Source: an uncultured Cytophagales bacterium (lineage in GTDB: Bacteria > Bacteroidota > Bacteroidia > Cytophagales > Bernardetiaceae). From it: DNA of 64,000 nucleotides. This document shows, in pieces, positions 45,369 through 54,293 of this stretch (the stretch's first letter is position 1; every line of letters begins with the position of its first letter). The stretch spans positions 24,001 through 88,000 of the forward strand of contig CAKZOK010000105.1 of the NCBI GenBank assembly GCA_937136415.1. Reading direction: 5' to 3'. Made by a program: the position numbers and the translations under genes. A model generated the notes under the pieces. That model saw only the letters and a program-made list of their open reading frames with translations, had not been told where the DNA came from and ran no database searches.

Positions 45369-46067
45369 TTACATTTCATCAGGCGACATAAATTTATACC
45401 CAACTCCCTTAACAGTTTTGATATAATTATCACCAATTTTTTCTCTGATTCTTCGAATATGAACATCAACAGTACGAGCCAAGACATAAACATCTTGCCC
45501 CCAAATATTTTTCAATAAATCCTCACGATTATACACCTTATTTGGGCTTTGAGCCAAAAAGTAAATAAGCTCAAACTCCTTTTTGGGAAGCGCAATCAAT
45601 TCGCCCTCTTTTTGTAATGTATAGCTTGTTTTGTCGATATATAAATCCGAAATTTCAATGACTTCATGTGTTTGTGTTTGCTGTTTTTTAAACTCCCTAC
45701 GAAAAAGGGCATTAATACGGCTCATCAAAGCACGAGGCTTTATTGGTTTGTTTAGGTAATCATCTGCACCTACATCAAAAGCTGCCACTTCAGAGTATTC
45801 TTCAGCACGAGCAGTCAGAAAAATGATATAAGAATCTATCATATCAGGCATTTCACGAAGCTGACGACAAGTTTCTACACCATCCATTTTAGGCATCATA
45901 ATATCTAAAAGAATAAGCTCAGGTTTAAAAAATTCAGCTTTTTTTATGGCTTCTTCGCCATTAGAAGCAACCTCTACTTCATATCCTTCACGTTCCAAAT
46001 TATATTTGAGTAAATCCAAAATATCAGGCTCATCATCTACGACAAGCACACGGTTATTATTCGGCAT
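45369..46067 (-). CDS. OmpR-type response regulator (PhoB-like)
   Basis: 232 residues. Receiver: Asp11/Asp12, phosphoacceptor Asp55 in LILLDIMMPKMDG, the DYLNKPIKP lysine. Winged helix (about 125-228): LYIDKTSYTLQKEGELIALPKKEFELIYFLAQSPNKVYNREDLLKNIWG and VDVHIRRIREKIG...VKGVGYKF. It is transcribed first, with the kinase gene 55 bases behind, as one operon. PhoB-like by similarity; the regulon is unknown. Confidence 0.96.
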   Translation of the reverse strand: MPNNNRVLVVDDEPDILDLLKYNLEREGYEVEVASNGEEAIKKAEFFKPELILLDIMMPKMDGVETCRQLREMPDMIDSYIIFLTARAEEYSEVAAFDVGADDYLNKPIKPRALMSRINALFRREFKKQQTQTHEVIEISDLYIDKTSYTLQKEGELIALPKKEFELIYFLAQSPNKVYNREDLLKNIWGQDVYVLARTVDVHIRRIREKIGDNYIKTVKGVGYKFMSPDEM

Positions 46068-46309
46068 GAGAATGGGTTATTTTTTTGATAGATTAGAAGT
46101 AAAATTAGCATTTATGAATCAAGACTCTTTATACTTTTTGAAATTTAAACCAAAATATACAAAAAATGCCTCTATTCTTTTATGCTTTTGCAAAAATAAA
46201 ATTTATCAATCAATTTCTATAAAAAAATGTATAAATTTATTATGAATTTTAATAATATGATTAAGTTCGAAGTTTTCAAAAATCAATAACTAAAAAAATG
46301 ACATAAAAA

Positions 46310-46341
46310 AAACCATTTTAGAAATAAATCTAAAATGGTTT
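46310..46341. terminator. Terminator of the tRNA gene
   Basis: AAACCATTTTAGA and TCTAAAATGGTTT pair around AATAAA. On the minus strand the stem is followed by a run of T's, in the right place to end the tRNA transcript. Confidence 0.8.
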
Positions 46342-46361
46342 GTGTCAAATTAATGACTTAG

Positions 46362-46434
<73 letters not shown>

Positions 46435-46641
46435 CCGTAATTGGTAACAATCAAAGTTTATTTACCCTGATTGTCTTACAAAGGTACGAAAATATTTTTA
46501 ACTTGCAAATATTTACACAAAAAAAGTAATTATTTTTTGTAAAAAGTGTAGATTATAAGTTTTTATCAATTTAAAGGGGTTTTTTGAGCAAAAAATAGTA
46601 ATTATACTAAATAATTCTATAAAAAAAGCGAACTTTGTGCT

Positions 46642-47577
46642 ATGAAAGAACTTGACTTAGATGCTATTCTGAATGGTGGCAAAGAATCTGAAAACCATAA
46701 AGCTGGATTTGTGGCATTAGTTGGAAAGCCAAATAGTGGCAAATCTACACTCATGAATACTGTTTTGGGTGAAAAATTAGCCATCGTAACACACAAAGCA
46801 CAAACTACTCGCCATCGAATAATGGGAATTTTGAATAGTGAAGACTATCAAATAGTATTTTCGGATACCCCCGGTATTATTTCTCCAAAATATGAGCTTC
46901 ATGAAAAAATGATGCGTTTTGTAGAAAAATCATTAGAAGATGCCGACGTAATTTTGCTTGTAACATCGCTTGATGAAAGTCACGATGAAGAAGATGCTAT
47001 CCAAAAACTTAAAAAAGTATTAGATAAAAAGAAAATACCTCTTATTGTTATTTTAAATAAAACTGATTTGGTAAATCAGGAAATTATCGATACAAAAATA
47101 ACTCGCTGGAAAGAGGTGCTAAACCCACAAGAAATCTTGCCTTTATCTGCTTTAGAAGGTTTTGAAGTAAATGATATTTTGGAACAAATTCTAAAATATC
47201 TACCCAAACACCCTGCTTATTACGATAAAGAAATGCTGACAGACCGTCCAGAACGTTTTTTTGCAGCCGAAATTATTAGAGAAAAAATATTTTTAAATTA
47301 TGACCAAGAAGTTCCTTATTCTACCGAAGTAGGGGTTTTAGAATTTAAAGATACACCCAAAATACTGCGCATTCATGCCGAAATCCATGTGGAAAGAAAA
47401 TCTCAAAAAGGAATTTTGATAGGCAAAGATGGCAGCGCACTCAAAATTATTGGTACAGAAGCTCGTTTGGATATGGAAGCTTTTTTTGGCAAAAAAGTTT
47501 TCTTACAGCTTTATGTACGTGTGAGCGAAGATTGGCGCAAAAAAGCAAATAAATTAAATTGGTTTGGCTACAAATAA
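46642..47577 (+). CDS. era: GTPase Era
   Basis: 311 residues. P-loop GKPNSGKST (28-36), switch TTRH, G3 DTPG, G4 NKTD (LNKTDLV), then the C-terminal KH domain (about 215-305: EKIFLNYDQEVPYS, IHVERKSQKGILIGKDG). Era binds 16S rRNA 3' ends and assists 30S assembly. The first 21 residues (MKELDLDAILNGGKESENHKA) are an N-terminal extra beyond the E. coli start. Promoter and start at ATG 46642 look ordinary. Confidence 0.97.
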   Translation: MKELDLDAILNGGKESENHKAGFVALVGKPNSGKSTLMNTVLGEKLAIVTHKAQTTRHRIMGILNSEDYQIVFSDTPGIISPKYELHEKMMRFVEKSLEDADVILLVTSLDESHDEEDAIQKLKKVLDKKKIPLIVILNKTDLVNQEIIDTKITRWKEVLNPQEILPLSALEGFEVNDILEQILKYLPKHPAYYDKEMLTDRPERFFAAEIIREKIFLNYDQEVPYSTEVGVLEFKDTPKILRIHAEIHVERKSQKGILIGKDGSALKIIGTEARLDMEAFFGKKVFLQLYVRVSEDWRKKANKLNWFGYK

Positions 47578-47675
47578 AACAAGGCTAATTCAGCTTTTAG
47601 AGGTAAGAGTTAATGATGATAAAATTCAATTTCTACTTTCTAAGTAATTGGACTTACATTATTTACATCTAAAAA

Positions 47676-47730
47676 TATAGCTTATATTTTGTTTAATTGC
47701 ATCTTTAGGTCTGACTTAGACAAAATAAGC
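47676..47730. repeat. Repeat arm, TATCTTG...AGGTCTGA family, partial copy
   Basis: Same order as the arm at 49901-49954 (other strand): TTTTGTTTAA, then TTTAGGTCTGACTT and GACAAAATAAGCC. Only one arm is recognisable. It lies downstream of era. Confidence 0.45.
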
Positions 47731-47827
47731 CTTTCAAAATACTTATTTTAAATAAAAAATAAGATTAAATAAGTTTAGTTTTGCCAAACTACATATTTCC
47801 TAATATTTAATCCCTAAATCCAAAAAA

Positions 47828-48181
47828 ATGAAAGATTCTAATTTCCGTATTCCGACTAATCATGCTGATGAAAATGTAAAGATAAAAGTAACTGGTTCGT
47901 TGGCTTCTGTGCAAGAAAGTGAGCGTCAGCTTTCCAAATTTGTCATTGATGAAAAAAATTATTTTGTACTTACTCAAAGTGATATTGACAAACTAGAAGA
48001 AGGTGGTTTTGGCGTAAAAGGCTATGCCGTTTGGGTATTCGAAAACGAAGCCAAAGAAGAAAATTATGTTGGAAAAATGATAAATATAGGTGGTAAAGAA
48101 CCCCAAATGGAAGCTAAAGATGAGCATCAAAAGGCTGTATTTTTGGTTTTGGATACAATCAGAGAATGGATTAAAAAATAA
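47828..48181 (+). CDS. Hypothetical protein
   Basis: 117 residues, soluble. Reads MKDSNFRIPTNHADENVKIKVTGSLASVQESERQLSKFVIDEKNYFVLTQSDIDKLEEGGFGVKGYAVWVFENE. No family is recognised. It lies 17 bases before the TPR lipoprotein gene and is likely co-transcribed with it. Composition is normal, so the gene is probably real. Confidence 0.6.
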   Translation: MKDSNFRIPTNHADENVKIKVTGSLASVQESERQLSKFVIDEKNYFVLTQSDIDKLEEGGFGVKGYAVWVFENEAKEENYVGKMINIGGKEPQMEAKDEHQKAVFLVLDTIREWIKK

Positions 48182-48198
48182 TTATAATTAAATTATAA

Positions 48199-49440
48199 AT
48201 GCGTAAAAATAGCTTTATTTTCTTGATGGTTGCTTTTTTTTTCAACCTTCTATCGGCTTGTCAGTCTGATACGAAGCAGTTTGTCGAAACGTTACCTCCT
48301 TTGCCTGATTCGGTTACTACAATTATCTCAAATCAAGTTCAATTTCTTAATCAACAAATTGAGAAAAGTGAAGCAACAGACAAGCAAGAAAATACAGCTC
48401 ATTATTATTACAAACGAGCTGCCTTGTATTTATCGTCTGGAAAAGAAAATATTGCCTTAGATGATATTGAACAAGCAATTTCTTTGGATAGCACAAAAAG
48501 TAAATATTATTTTGCTCTTGCACAAGCATATCAACAAAAAAATGAACCTAAAAATACTCTTAAAGCTGCTCAAAAGGCAATAGAGTTAGGTTTTACAGAT
48601 TTAGAATTGTATCGTTTGTATGCTTATTCTGCTTTTAATGAAAAAAAATGGTCAGAATCGTTGCTTGCCTTTGAAGAAATTGCCAACCGAACAGGAGAAA
48701 AAACAGAAACACTTTATTATCAAGGAATAATTTGGAATAAAAAAAATGACACCACAAAAGCAATGTCATTTCTTAGAAAAGCTATCGAAAAAGACAGTAC
48801 ATATATTCCAGTTTATACTGAAATTATCAAAATTTATAATCAATCTAAGCTCCCAAAAAATGCATGGAAAGAAGCTCAATTTGCATTCGCAAAAACAAAT
48901 TTTCATTCACCAAACAAAATAATTAGTACATCGGACAACAAAATTCGTTCTCAACTTTCTCTTCATTATGGAAATACTTGGAGTAATTTAAGAAAACGGG
49001 ATAGCTCCATTGTCTGGTATAGAAAGGCAATCAAACAGGATTCTACACTTACCCAAACGGCTCTAAAAGTTGGGATTTATATGTTGGAAAAAAAATATTA
49101 TCCTCAAGCTGATTATTATTTCAAAAAAGTAGTTTCTCAAAATACAGCACAACATACAGCCAATTATTTATTAGGATTTTTGTATGAATACAAACTATTT
49201 GTTCCTCAAGACAAATTAAAACGTCTGAAAATAGCCAAAAAATATTTTAATAATGCTTATAAAACCGATACTTTAAAGTCAGATTACAAGGAATCTCTTA
49301 CCAGAATAAAAAGAAAAATAGAACGAGAAGAATATAAACGAACTCCAGAATACGCCGAATATCTACAAAGAATGCGAAGAAAAGAACGACACCGACAAGA
49401 TTCTATTAGCAGACTTATTTTATCCAATCCTATTTTTTAG
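48199..49440 (+). CDS. TPR-repeat lipoprotein
   Basis: 413 residues. Signal peptide with lipobox LLSAC (Cys21), then about eight TPR-type helix pairs (AHYYYKRAALYLSSGKENIALDDIEQAISLDSTK; YFALAQAYQQKNEPKNTLKAAQKAIELGF; WYRKAIKQDSTLTQTALKVGIYMLEKKYYPQADYYFKKVV). The C-terminus is very basic (KRKIEREEYKRTPEYAEYLQRMRRKERHRQDS). It is probably anchored to a membrane facing the periplasm and acts as a scaffold. It follows the hypothetical gene at 47828 by 17 bases. Confidence 0.85.
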   Translation: MRKNSFIFLMVAFFFNLLSACQSDTKQFVETLPPLPDSVTTIISNQVQFLNQQIEKSEATDKQENTAHYYYKRAALYLSSGKENIALDDIEQAISLDSTKSKYYFALAQAYQQKNEPKNTLKAAQKAIELGFTDLELYRLYAYSAFNEKKWSESLLAFEEIANRTGEKTETLYYQGIIWNKKNDTTKAMSFLRKAIEKDSTYIPVYTEIIKIYNQSKLPKNAWKEAQFAFAKTNFHSPNKIISTSDNKIRSQLSLHYGNTWSNLRKRDSSIVWYRKAIKQDSTLTQTALKVGIYMLEKKYYPQADYYFKKVVSQNTAQHTANYLLGFLYEYKLFVPQDKLKRLKIAKKYFNNAYKTDTLKSDYKESLTRIKRKIEREEYKRTPEYAEYLQRMRRKERHRQDSISRLILSNPIF

Positions 49441-49464
49441 ACACTCAAGAAAGAAAGAATTGTA

Positions 49465-49610
49465 GTGGTGTTGTAAAAAGTATGATAAGTTATTTGGTTG
49501 TTGGTGTCGCTTCGCTAAAACACCAACAACGGCATTGTGTGTAGTTTTTAGTTGTATAATTTTGCTATTCTAAAACGCTTTAAAAAAAATCATACTTTGT
49601 GTAACACCAC
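49465..49610. repeat. MITE-like element, GTGGTGTTG family, copy 2
   Basis: 146 bases, nearly identical to 38547-38691 over the full length and with the same terminal inverted repeats and inner hairpin (TTGGTGTcgcttcgctaaaACACCAA). It lies 24 bases after the stop of the TPR lipoprotein gene, so it may act as its terminator. Confidence 0.85.
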
Positions 49611-49635
49611 CAATCATCTAAGTTAATTTAGAAAA

Positions 49636-49764
49636 TCAATCTTTAAATATCTTTACTAGAATTATGCTAACAATGATTATTACAATCATTGTTCCGTACA
49701 TAAGTGGTTCTACGTAAAGATATTTTTTGTATTTCTGATACCAATTTTGGAAAGATTTTTTCAT
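49636..49764 (-). CDS. Small single-pass membrane protein
   Basis: 42 residues from the ATG at 49764. A longer frame from a TTG at 49821 adds 19 basic residues. It reads a basic head (MKKSFQNWYQKYKKYLYVEP), one membrane helix (about 21-39) and KIFKD. Positive-inside charge is consistent. Too short to assign; may be a real small membrane protein. Confidence 0.45.
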   Translation of the reverse strand: MKKSFQNWYQKYKKYLYVEPLMYGTMIVIIIVSIILVKIFKD

Positions 49765-49824
49765 TCTTTTTTGTATTATTTTTGGTTCTCTGGCAATTTT
49801 TGTATTTACCTTTATTATCAAAAA

Positions 49825-49953
49825 TTATCTTGTGTTTTAAATGAGTTTGTACTGAAAGTCTGACCAGTTTAAGATAAGCATTTGCAGCACTGAAAAAACT
49901 TATTTTGCCAAAATCAGACCTACGGTACAGACTTAAACAAAATACAAGATAGA
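49825..49953. repeat. TATCTTG...GTCTGA family, complete element
   Basis: About 129 bases with imperfect inverted arms of about 38 bases: 49825-49864 (TTATCTTG, TTGTACTGAAAGTCTGA) and 49914-49953 (TCAGACC..GTACAGACTTAA, ACAAGATA). Matches to the arms at 23147 and 47676 show a dispersed family. Confidence 0.7.
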
Positions 49954-50002
49954 ATTATTTTTACATCAAAAAATATAAAAGTGCAAAAATTGGCAGAAAA
50001 CG

Positions 50003-50647
50003 TTATTTTTTTTCTTCTTCGGCAAAATATTTCTCAATTCGTTTCAAAACAAAAGCCAAAAGGCGAGGAATAAGTAATTTGACAAGCTGAGGTAAAAGAA
50101 TAGCAGAGGCAATAAAAATTCCCAAATCAAGCACTTGTTCTTGTAATTTGTCTGAAAAATGTCCTGTACTAATAAGCACCCAAATATCTTCAATCAAACG
50201 GTAATTGATGGCAATCAATAAAGGAAGAGTAGTCATGAATGCCCAAAAAGTAGCACTTTCTTCTAATTTGGTAAAGAAAAATTTAATATTTTGTGAATGT
50301 AATTTGAAGGCATCTTCAAAACAACAAAACCAATCTTCGCCTTTATGTTTCATTGGGTCAGGCACAAAATTAGTAACATCTCCATCTAATTCGATGAGTG
50401 TTCGCATAATAAATTTTTCAGTATTTGTGCCATCTTCTGATACATATTCAAACTCTGTATCAATAGTATAAGCTCCATATTTCAAAATTTCAATAAAATA
50501 TAAAATAAGACGTGGCGCAGCCGAAATATAACCCAAACGAAGGTCTAGCCATCTTTTAAACTTAATCCAGAAATTTTTTAAAACTATTTGCCACAAAATA
50601 AAGTATGAGATATGAGGTAAGAAGTCAGAAATAAAGTATGAAATCAA
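50003..50647 (-). CDS. Membrane protein with DGD-V-T module (cluster member 1)
   Basis: 214 residues, no known family. Residues 81-130 contain MRTLIELDGDVTNFV (Asp88-Gly89-Asp90-Val91-Thr92) and His117 (FKLHSQN). This module is shared with the two genes upstream (50744 and 51618). A hydrophobic hairpin follows at about 135-150 and 175-200. The first 22 residues are encoded by the repeat at 50596-50745, so the true start may lie later, for example a TTG near codon 18. It is last in a five-gene co-directional group starting with a DUF389 gene. Confidence 0.6.
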   Translation of the reverse strand: MISYFISDFLPHISYFILWQIVLKNFWIKFKRWLDLRLGYISAAPRLILYFIEILKYGAYTIDTEFEYVSEDGTNTEKFIMRTLIELDGDVTNFVPDPMKHKGEDWFCCFEDAFKLHSQNIKFFFTKLEESATFWAFMTTLPLLIAINYRLIEDIWVLISTGHFSDKLQEQVLDLGIFIASAILLPQLVKLLIPRLLAFVLKRIEKYFAEEEKK

Positions 50648-50745
50648 AAATCAGAAATAAAGTATGAAATATAAATTGGTAATTAGACTAAAGATAATAG
50701 AATCTATTTTCATTACTTCATACCTCTTACTTCGTACTTTATTTT
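50596..50745. repeat. Inverted and direct AAAGTATGA-type low-complexity repeats
   Basis: AAATAAAGTATGAGATATGAGG at its left end and its inverted partner CTTACTTCGTACTTTATTT (50725-50743) match at 26 of 31 positions. TCAGAAATAAAGTATGAAAT appears twice directly (about 50627 and 50651). The repeat spans the 5' end of gene 50003-50647 and touches the 3' end of 50744-51553. Confidence 0.6.
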
Positions 50746-51553
50746 ATCCAATTCTTTTTGGTTTACTTATCGTATCAATAGGGCTTGAATTTACTTTTTT
50801 GCCTGTTACTCCTGTAAAGACTGTTCCTGCAAGCCTAGAAACAGCTTGAAATAAATATTGCCACATTCGGATAGAAGTCATAATAGATGATTCGTGTACT
50901 TCTTTTATCATTTTTTGCTCTCTTTCTGGAAAATGCAAAAAACGTGTAGTAATATAAGAAGTAATATCTCCTTCTACTTGAACAACTGTTTGCAGCAACA
51001 CTCGTTGTGTTCCGATTTCGTTTGCCTTTCTAATAATAGAAATCTGACTTGGATTGAGTTTTAAATCTTTCAAATGATTCAGACGCATTACGGAAAAGTC
51101 ATTATCACTTTCGATAGGGTCATTTGAATCATTTTGCAAATCTAAGAAAATATCAATCATTTGTTGGCTTTGTCTTATAACACGCTCACAAAGCATTACT
51201 CGTTCGTTGAGTACATCAATTTGTAGTTCTGTAAGATGCACACGCTCCAACTCCTGTTTAAACTCATCTCTTTTTATTTCTGCAAAATGCTGAATTTCTA
51301 AGAAAGATTCCAAACCAGCATTCAAGTTTTTGAACTCCTTTCGCATCTCTGCACTATCTTTACTTTCTCCAATTTTTGGTTCAATGGGAGAAACTGTATA
51401 AGAGATAAGTAATTCACGATAAGCACTAGCAATATCATAAAGCTCCCAACGATGCGAACGAGGCTTACTGCACAATAATTGGTCTTTTACGATAGTATTT
51501 ACTTCTAATCGTAAAAGGTCATTTCCCAAATTTTTAATAAAATCCTTTTTCAT
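50744..51553 (-). CDS. Soluble protein with EGD-I-T module (cluster member 2)
   Basis: 269 residues, no family. LLRLEVNTIV (13-22) resembles LTNLEIKTIV of member 3. Two helical regions follow (about 64-150), then QTVVQVEGDITSYI (Glu194-Gly195-Asp196-Ile197-Thr198) and His220 (KEVHESSIMTSIRMWQYLF). The end is a weakly hydrophobic helix. The stop TAA lies inside the 50596-50745 repeat. Likely in one operon with members 1 and 3. Confidence 0.6.
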   Translation of the reverse strand: MKKDFIKNLGNDLLRLEVNTIVKDQLLCSKPRSHRWELYDIASAYRELLISYTVSPIEPKIGESKDSAEMRKEFKNLNAGLESFLEIQHFAEIKRDEFKQELERVHLTELQIDVLNERVMLCERVIRQSQQMIDIFLDLQNDSNDPIESDNDFSVMRLNHLKDLKLNPSQISIIRKANEIGTQRVLLQTVVQVEGDITSYITTRFLHFPEREQKMIKEVHESSIMTSIRMWQYLFQAVSRLAGTVFTGVTGKKVNSSPIDTISKPKRIG

Positions 51554-51617
51554 AGAAAATTCTTAACCGAATGAGTAATAAATAAAAGTAAGATGATTTT
51601 TGATGATGAATTATTAT

Positions 51618-52049
51618 TTACCTTTCCGAATTAAGCTCTCTAAAAAGGTCAATCAGAGAAGCAATGGCTTGTATATTTCCTTGAATAATCTCGTGTCCTT
51701 TTTCTTCTTTGTGTGCATGAAAATTACGCATCCACTCATACTCATCACTTACCAACTCACGGCTAATATGTGTTGTAATATCTCCATCAATCAAATTAAT
51801 ACGACTATTCATGAGTTTGTAATCGGCATCTCTTCGTAAAGAAACCTTTTCATTTACATCTACATCAAAATCTCCTACAATCGTCTTGATTTCTAGGTTT
51901 GTCAAGTCCACTACACGCTCTTCAACGTATTTTATAAAATCTTGTAGCTTATTGACATTTGTTTTTTCGATATGATTGACATCTGTATTTGTCGGAACAA
52001 CTGCTCCACTCCCTCCATTTTCTGGGTTATTTGAATCTTCTAGTGCCAT
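51618..52049 (-). CDS. Small protein with DGD-I-T module (cluster member 3)
   Basis: 143 residues, no family. A polar 33-residue N-terminus, then LTNLEIKTIVGDFDVDV (49-65), RINLIDGDITTHI (Asp88-Gly89-Asp90-Ile91-Thr92) and His111/His113 (NFHAHKEE). It shares two blocks with member 2 and the DGD module with members 1 and 2. It is soluble. Co-directional, 64 bases before member 2. Confidence 0.6.
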   Translation of the reverse strand: MALEDSNNPENGGSGAVVPTNTDVNHIEKTNVNKLQDFIKYVEERVVDLTNLEIKTIVGDFDVDVNEKVSLRRDADYKLMNSRINLIDGDITTHISRELVSDEYEWMRNFHAHKEEKGHEIIQGNIQAIASLIDLFRELNSER

Positions 52050-52151
52050 AACTTTTAATGATTGATTGTTAATTTAGAAAAAAAATACTAAAGTGAATGT
52101 TTTAAAATCACAAATTATTTATAATCATAATTTTTAATTCGTAATTGTTCT

Positions 52152-52676
52152 TTATCTATCCGAAACGTGCAAACCACCAAAGATTCCACTTTTTCGTTTA
52201 CATCTTTCAACAGCAGCCAAACGCTGTTCGATTTGGTTTGTCGTAAAAAGATATTTTATGCTCTCATTGTAAGATTCGATTGCTTTTGAATAGTGCATTT
52301 CGATTTCATACATAATTCCATATTCATTATGAATTGTTCCCAAATTAACTCCTTCCATTTTTAGTGCTTCGCCCAAAAGCTTTTTGAGCTGGTCAAATGC
52401 TTTTATATTAGAAAGCAAAACAGCATAATTATAATAAACAGCATGGTAATTTGATGTATGTTGTAAAGCTAATTTGTAACACTCTTGAGCATTTTTCAAT
52501 TCTTGATATTTATTATAATAAATCCAACCTAAATGATTATAAGCTCTACCAAAAGTAGGGTCTTCTCTAAGAATTTGTTGTAACTCTTTTATGGCTTCAC
52601 CAATTTGATTATTCTTAATCATTTGGTCAGCCTGCATAAAACGTTCGTGTAAATCTGGGTTGATATCAGAAATCAT
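52152..52676 (-). CDS. TPR-repeat protein (cluster)
   Basis: 174 residues, about three to four TPR pairs ([85 protein letters not shown]). Soluble scaffold or adaptor. It lies between the DUF389 gene and the three DGD-module genes, all minus-strand, with gaps of 80-100 bases, so it may couple them. Confidence 0.82.
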   Translation of the reverse strand: MISDINPDLHERFMQADQMIKNNQIGEAIKELQQILREDPTFGRAYNHLGWIYYNKYQELKNAQECYKLALQHTSNYHAVYYNYAVLLSNIKAFDQLKKLLGEALKMEGVNLGTIHNEYGIMYEIEMHYSKAIESYNESIKYLFTTNQIEQRLAAVERCKRKSGIFGGLHVSDR

Positions 52677-52757
52677 AAAATAAATAGTATTTGAACGTGC
52701 ATAATAATCAAAATCTGTTTCAAAAACAATAAGAAAAGAATAATTACGAATTAATCC

Positions 52758-54293
52758 CTAATAATTAATAATTCCAATTTTTTTGTCTTTGAGTTTAACA
52801 TTAATAAAATTCTTCAAACGGTCTTCGTATTTTTTGCGTGTACGGCTGCTTCTTGCTGGCTCTCCTTCCCATTTTACGAGCAACATAAATGCTAAAGAAT
52901 CATTTTCAAAATCCGTTTGTCGTACTCTAGCTACACCAATTTCTTTGAGTTCTGGATAGATTGCCTTCAACTCATTCTTAATCACTTCGAAAGGCAATGT
53001 ATCTCCTCTCGCATACAAAAGCTCTCTCTTCAAATCTTCTATTTCTTTATCTTTTCCTGTAATCACTTCATCTTTTTGCTTGTATGTTCCTAATTCTTCC
53101 CTAAATTTTATTTCAATATAACGCTTTGCATTATTCATAACAGTACGTTCTACACGAGTTTCAGAATCGGCTGGTTCTTCGGATTGTACAAGTTCAATAT
53201 GAATACTATCCTTGCTATCAAAGCCTGTTAGCTTCCACGAATTTTTTACTTTTGTATTAAATTCTTTTTCCAAAGTGAGTAACGAATCATAATTGATATA
53301 TGTACCAGCTCCAAAACTAATAACACGAAGCCTATAAATGTTAGTCGAATCTAATTTTATCTTCCATTGAACCGAATTCAAATCATAATTTGGGTTGATA
53401 TTTTCTGTAATAAATGATGCAATCCCCTGATTTCTAAAGTTTTCTGTTAATTTTTTGAATAAAAAAAGTACACTCGGAATAAGTAAAAGAGCAAGAACAA
53501 AATATGCTGTTATTCTTGCACGTTTAGCCAAAACAGGACTCAAAACCTCCACATACGGAAATTTCAAAAAACGCACAATCATATAAGTAGAAAGACTAAT
53601 AAAAACAGCATTAATAAAAAATAAATAAAATGCACCTGCAAAAACGTCCCACTTTCCTGTGGCAAGTCCAAAACCTGCCGTACACAAAGGAGGCATCAAA
53701 GCTGTCGCAATCGCTACCCCCGGAATAGCATTGGTTTTTTCGGTACGAGAACCTGCAATAATACCAGCCAAACCTCCAAAAAAAGCAACCAAAACATCTA
53801 ATAAATTAGGCTCTGTGCGAGAAAGCATTTGGTCAGTCAGAAGCCCTAACGGAGTAATTTTGAAGTAAATAACACTTGTAATCAAAGTAAGAATAATAGC
53901 ACTCAAAAAATTTCGCAATGATTTTATGAGTGTTTCTCTATCATTAATGGCAGCTCCCAAACCAATCCCCAAAATAGGCGACATCAAAGGAGAAATAAGC
54001 ATTGCACCAATAATAACAGCAGCCGAATCCAAATCAAGCCCAATAGAAGCAATCATAACCGAACAAATCAAAACCCAAAGATTAGAGCCTTCCAACACAA
54101 CCCCTGACTTTATACTTTTTACCGTTCCTACATAATCTGTATCAGAAGATAGATGCGTTAGACGAAAGAAAAAATCTTTGACAAACCCCCATGAATCACG
54201 CAAGCCATGCTGCCATTCTGGATAATCATGTTTTATGTTTTCTAGCTCAGAATCTTCTAAATTTGGAGGGGTAGATTTTGGTTCTTCATTCAT
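52758..54293 (-). CDS. DUF389 (TIGR00341-type) membrane protein with C-terminal extension
   Basis: 511 residues. About residues 70-280 hold seven hydrophobic segments with ASIGLDLDSAAVIIGAMLISPLMSPILGIGLGAAINDRETLIKSLRNF and AGIIAGSRTEKTNAIPGVAIATALMPPLCTAGFGLATG, the DUF389 signature. A short acidic N-terminal region precedes it. The last 210 residues are a soluble, helical/beta extension (SEEPADSETRVERTVMNNAKRYIEIKF; DKEIEDLKRELLYARGDTLPFEVIKNEL). The function of DUF389 is not established. It is first in the five-gene group. Confidence 0.9.
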   Translation of the reverse strand: MNEEPKSTPPNLEDSELENIKHDYPEWQHGLRDSWGFVKDFFFRLTHLSSDTDYVGTVKSIKSGVVLEGSNLWVLICSVMIASIGLDLDSAAVIIGAMLISPLMSPILGIGLGAAINDRETLIKSLRNFLSAIILTLITSVIYFKITPLGLLTDQMLSRTEPNLLDVLVAFFGGLAGIIAGSRTEKTNAIPGVAIATALMPPLCTAGFGLATGKWDVFAGAFYLFFINAVFISLSTYMIVRFLKFPYVEVLSPVLAKRARITAYFVLALLLIPSVLFLFKKLTENFRNQGIASFITENINPNYDLNSVQWKIKLDSTNIYRLRVISFGAGTYINYDSLLTLEKEFNTKVKNSWKLTGFDSKDSIHIELVQSEEPADSETRVERTVMNNAKRYIEIKFREELGTYKQKDEVITGKDKEIEDLKRELLYARGDTLPFEVIKNELKAIYPELKEIGVARVRQTDFENDSLAFMLLVKWEGEPARSSRTRKKYEDRLKNFINVKLKDKKIGIINY

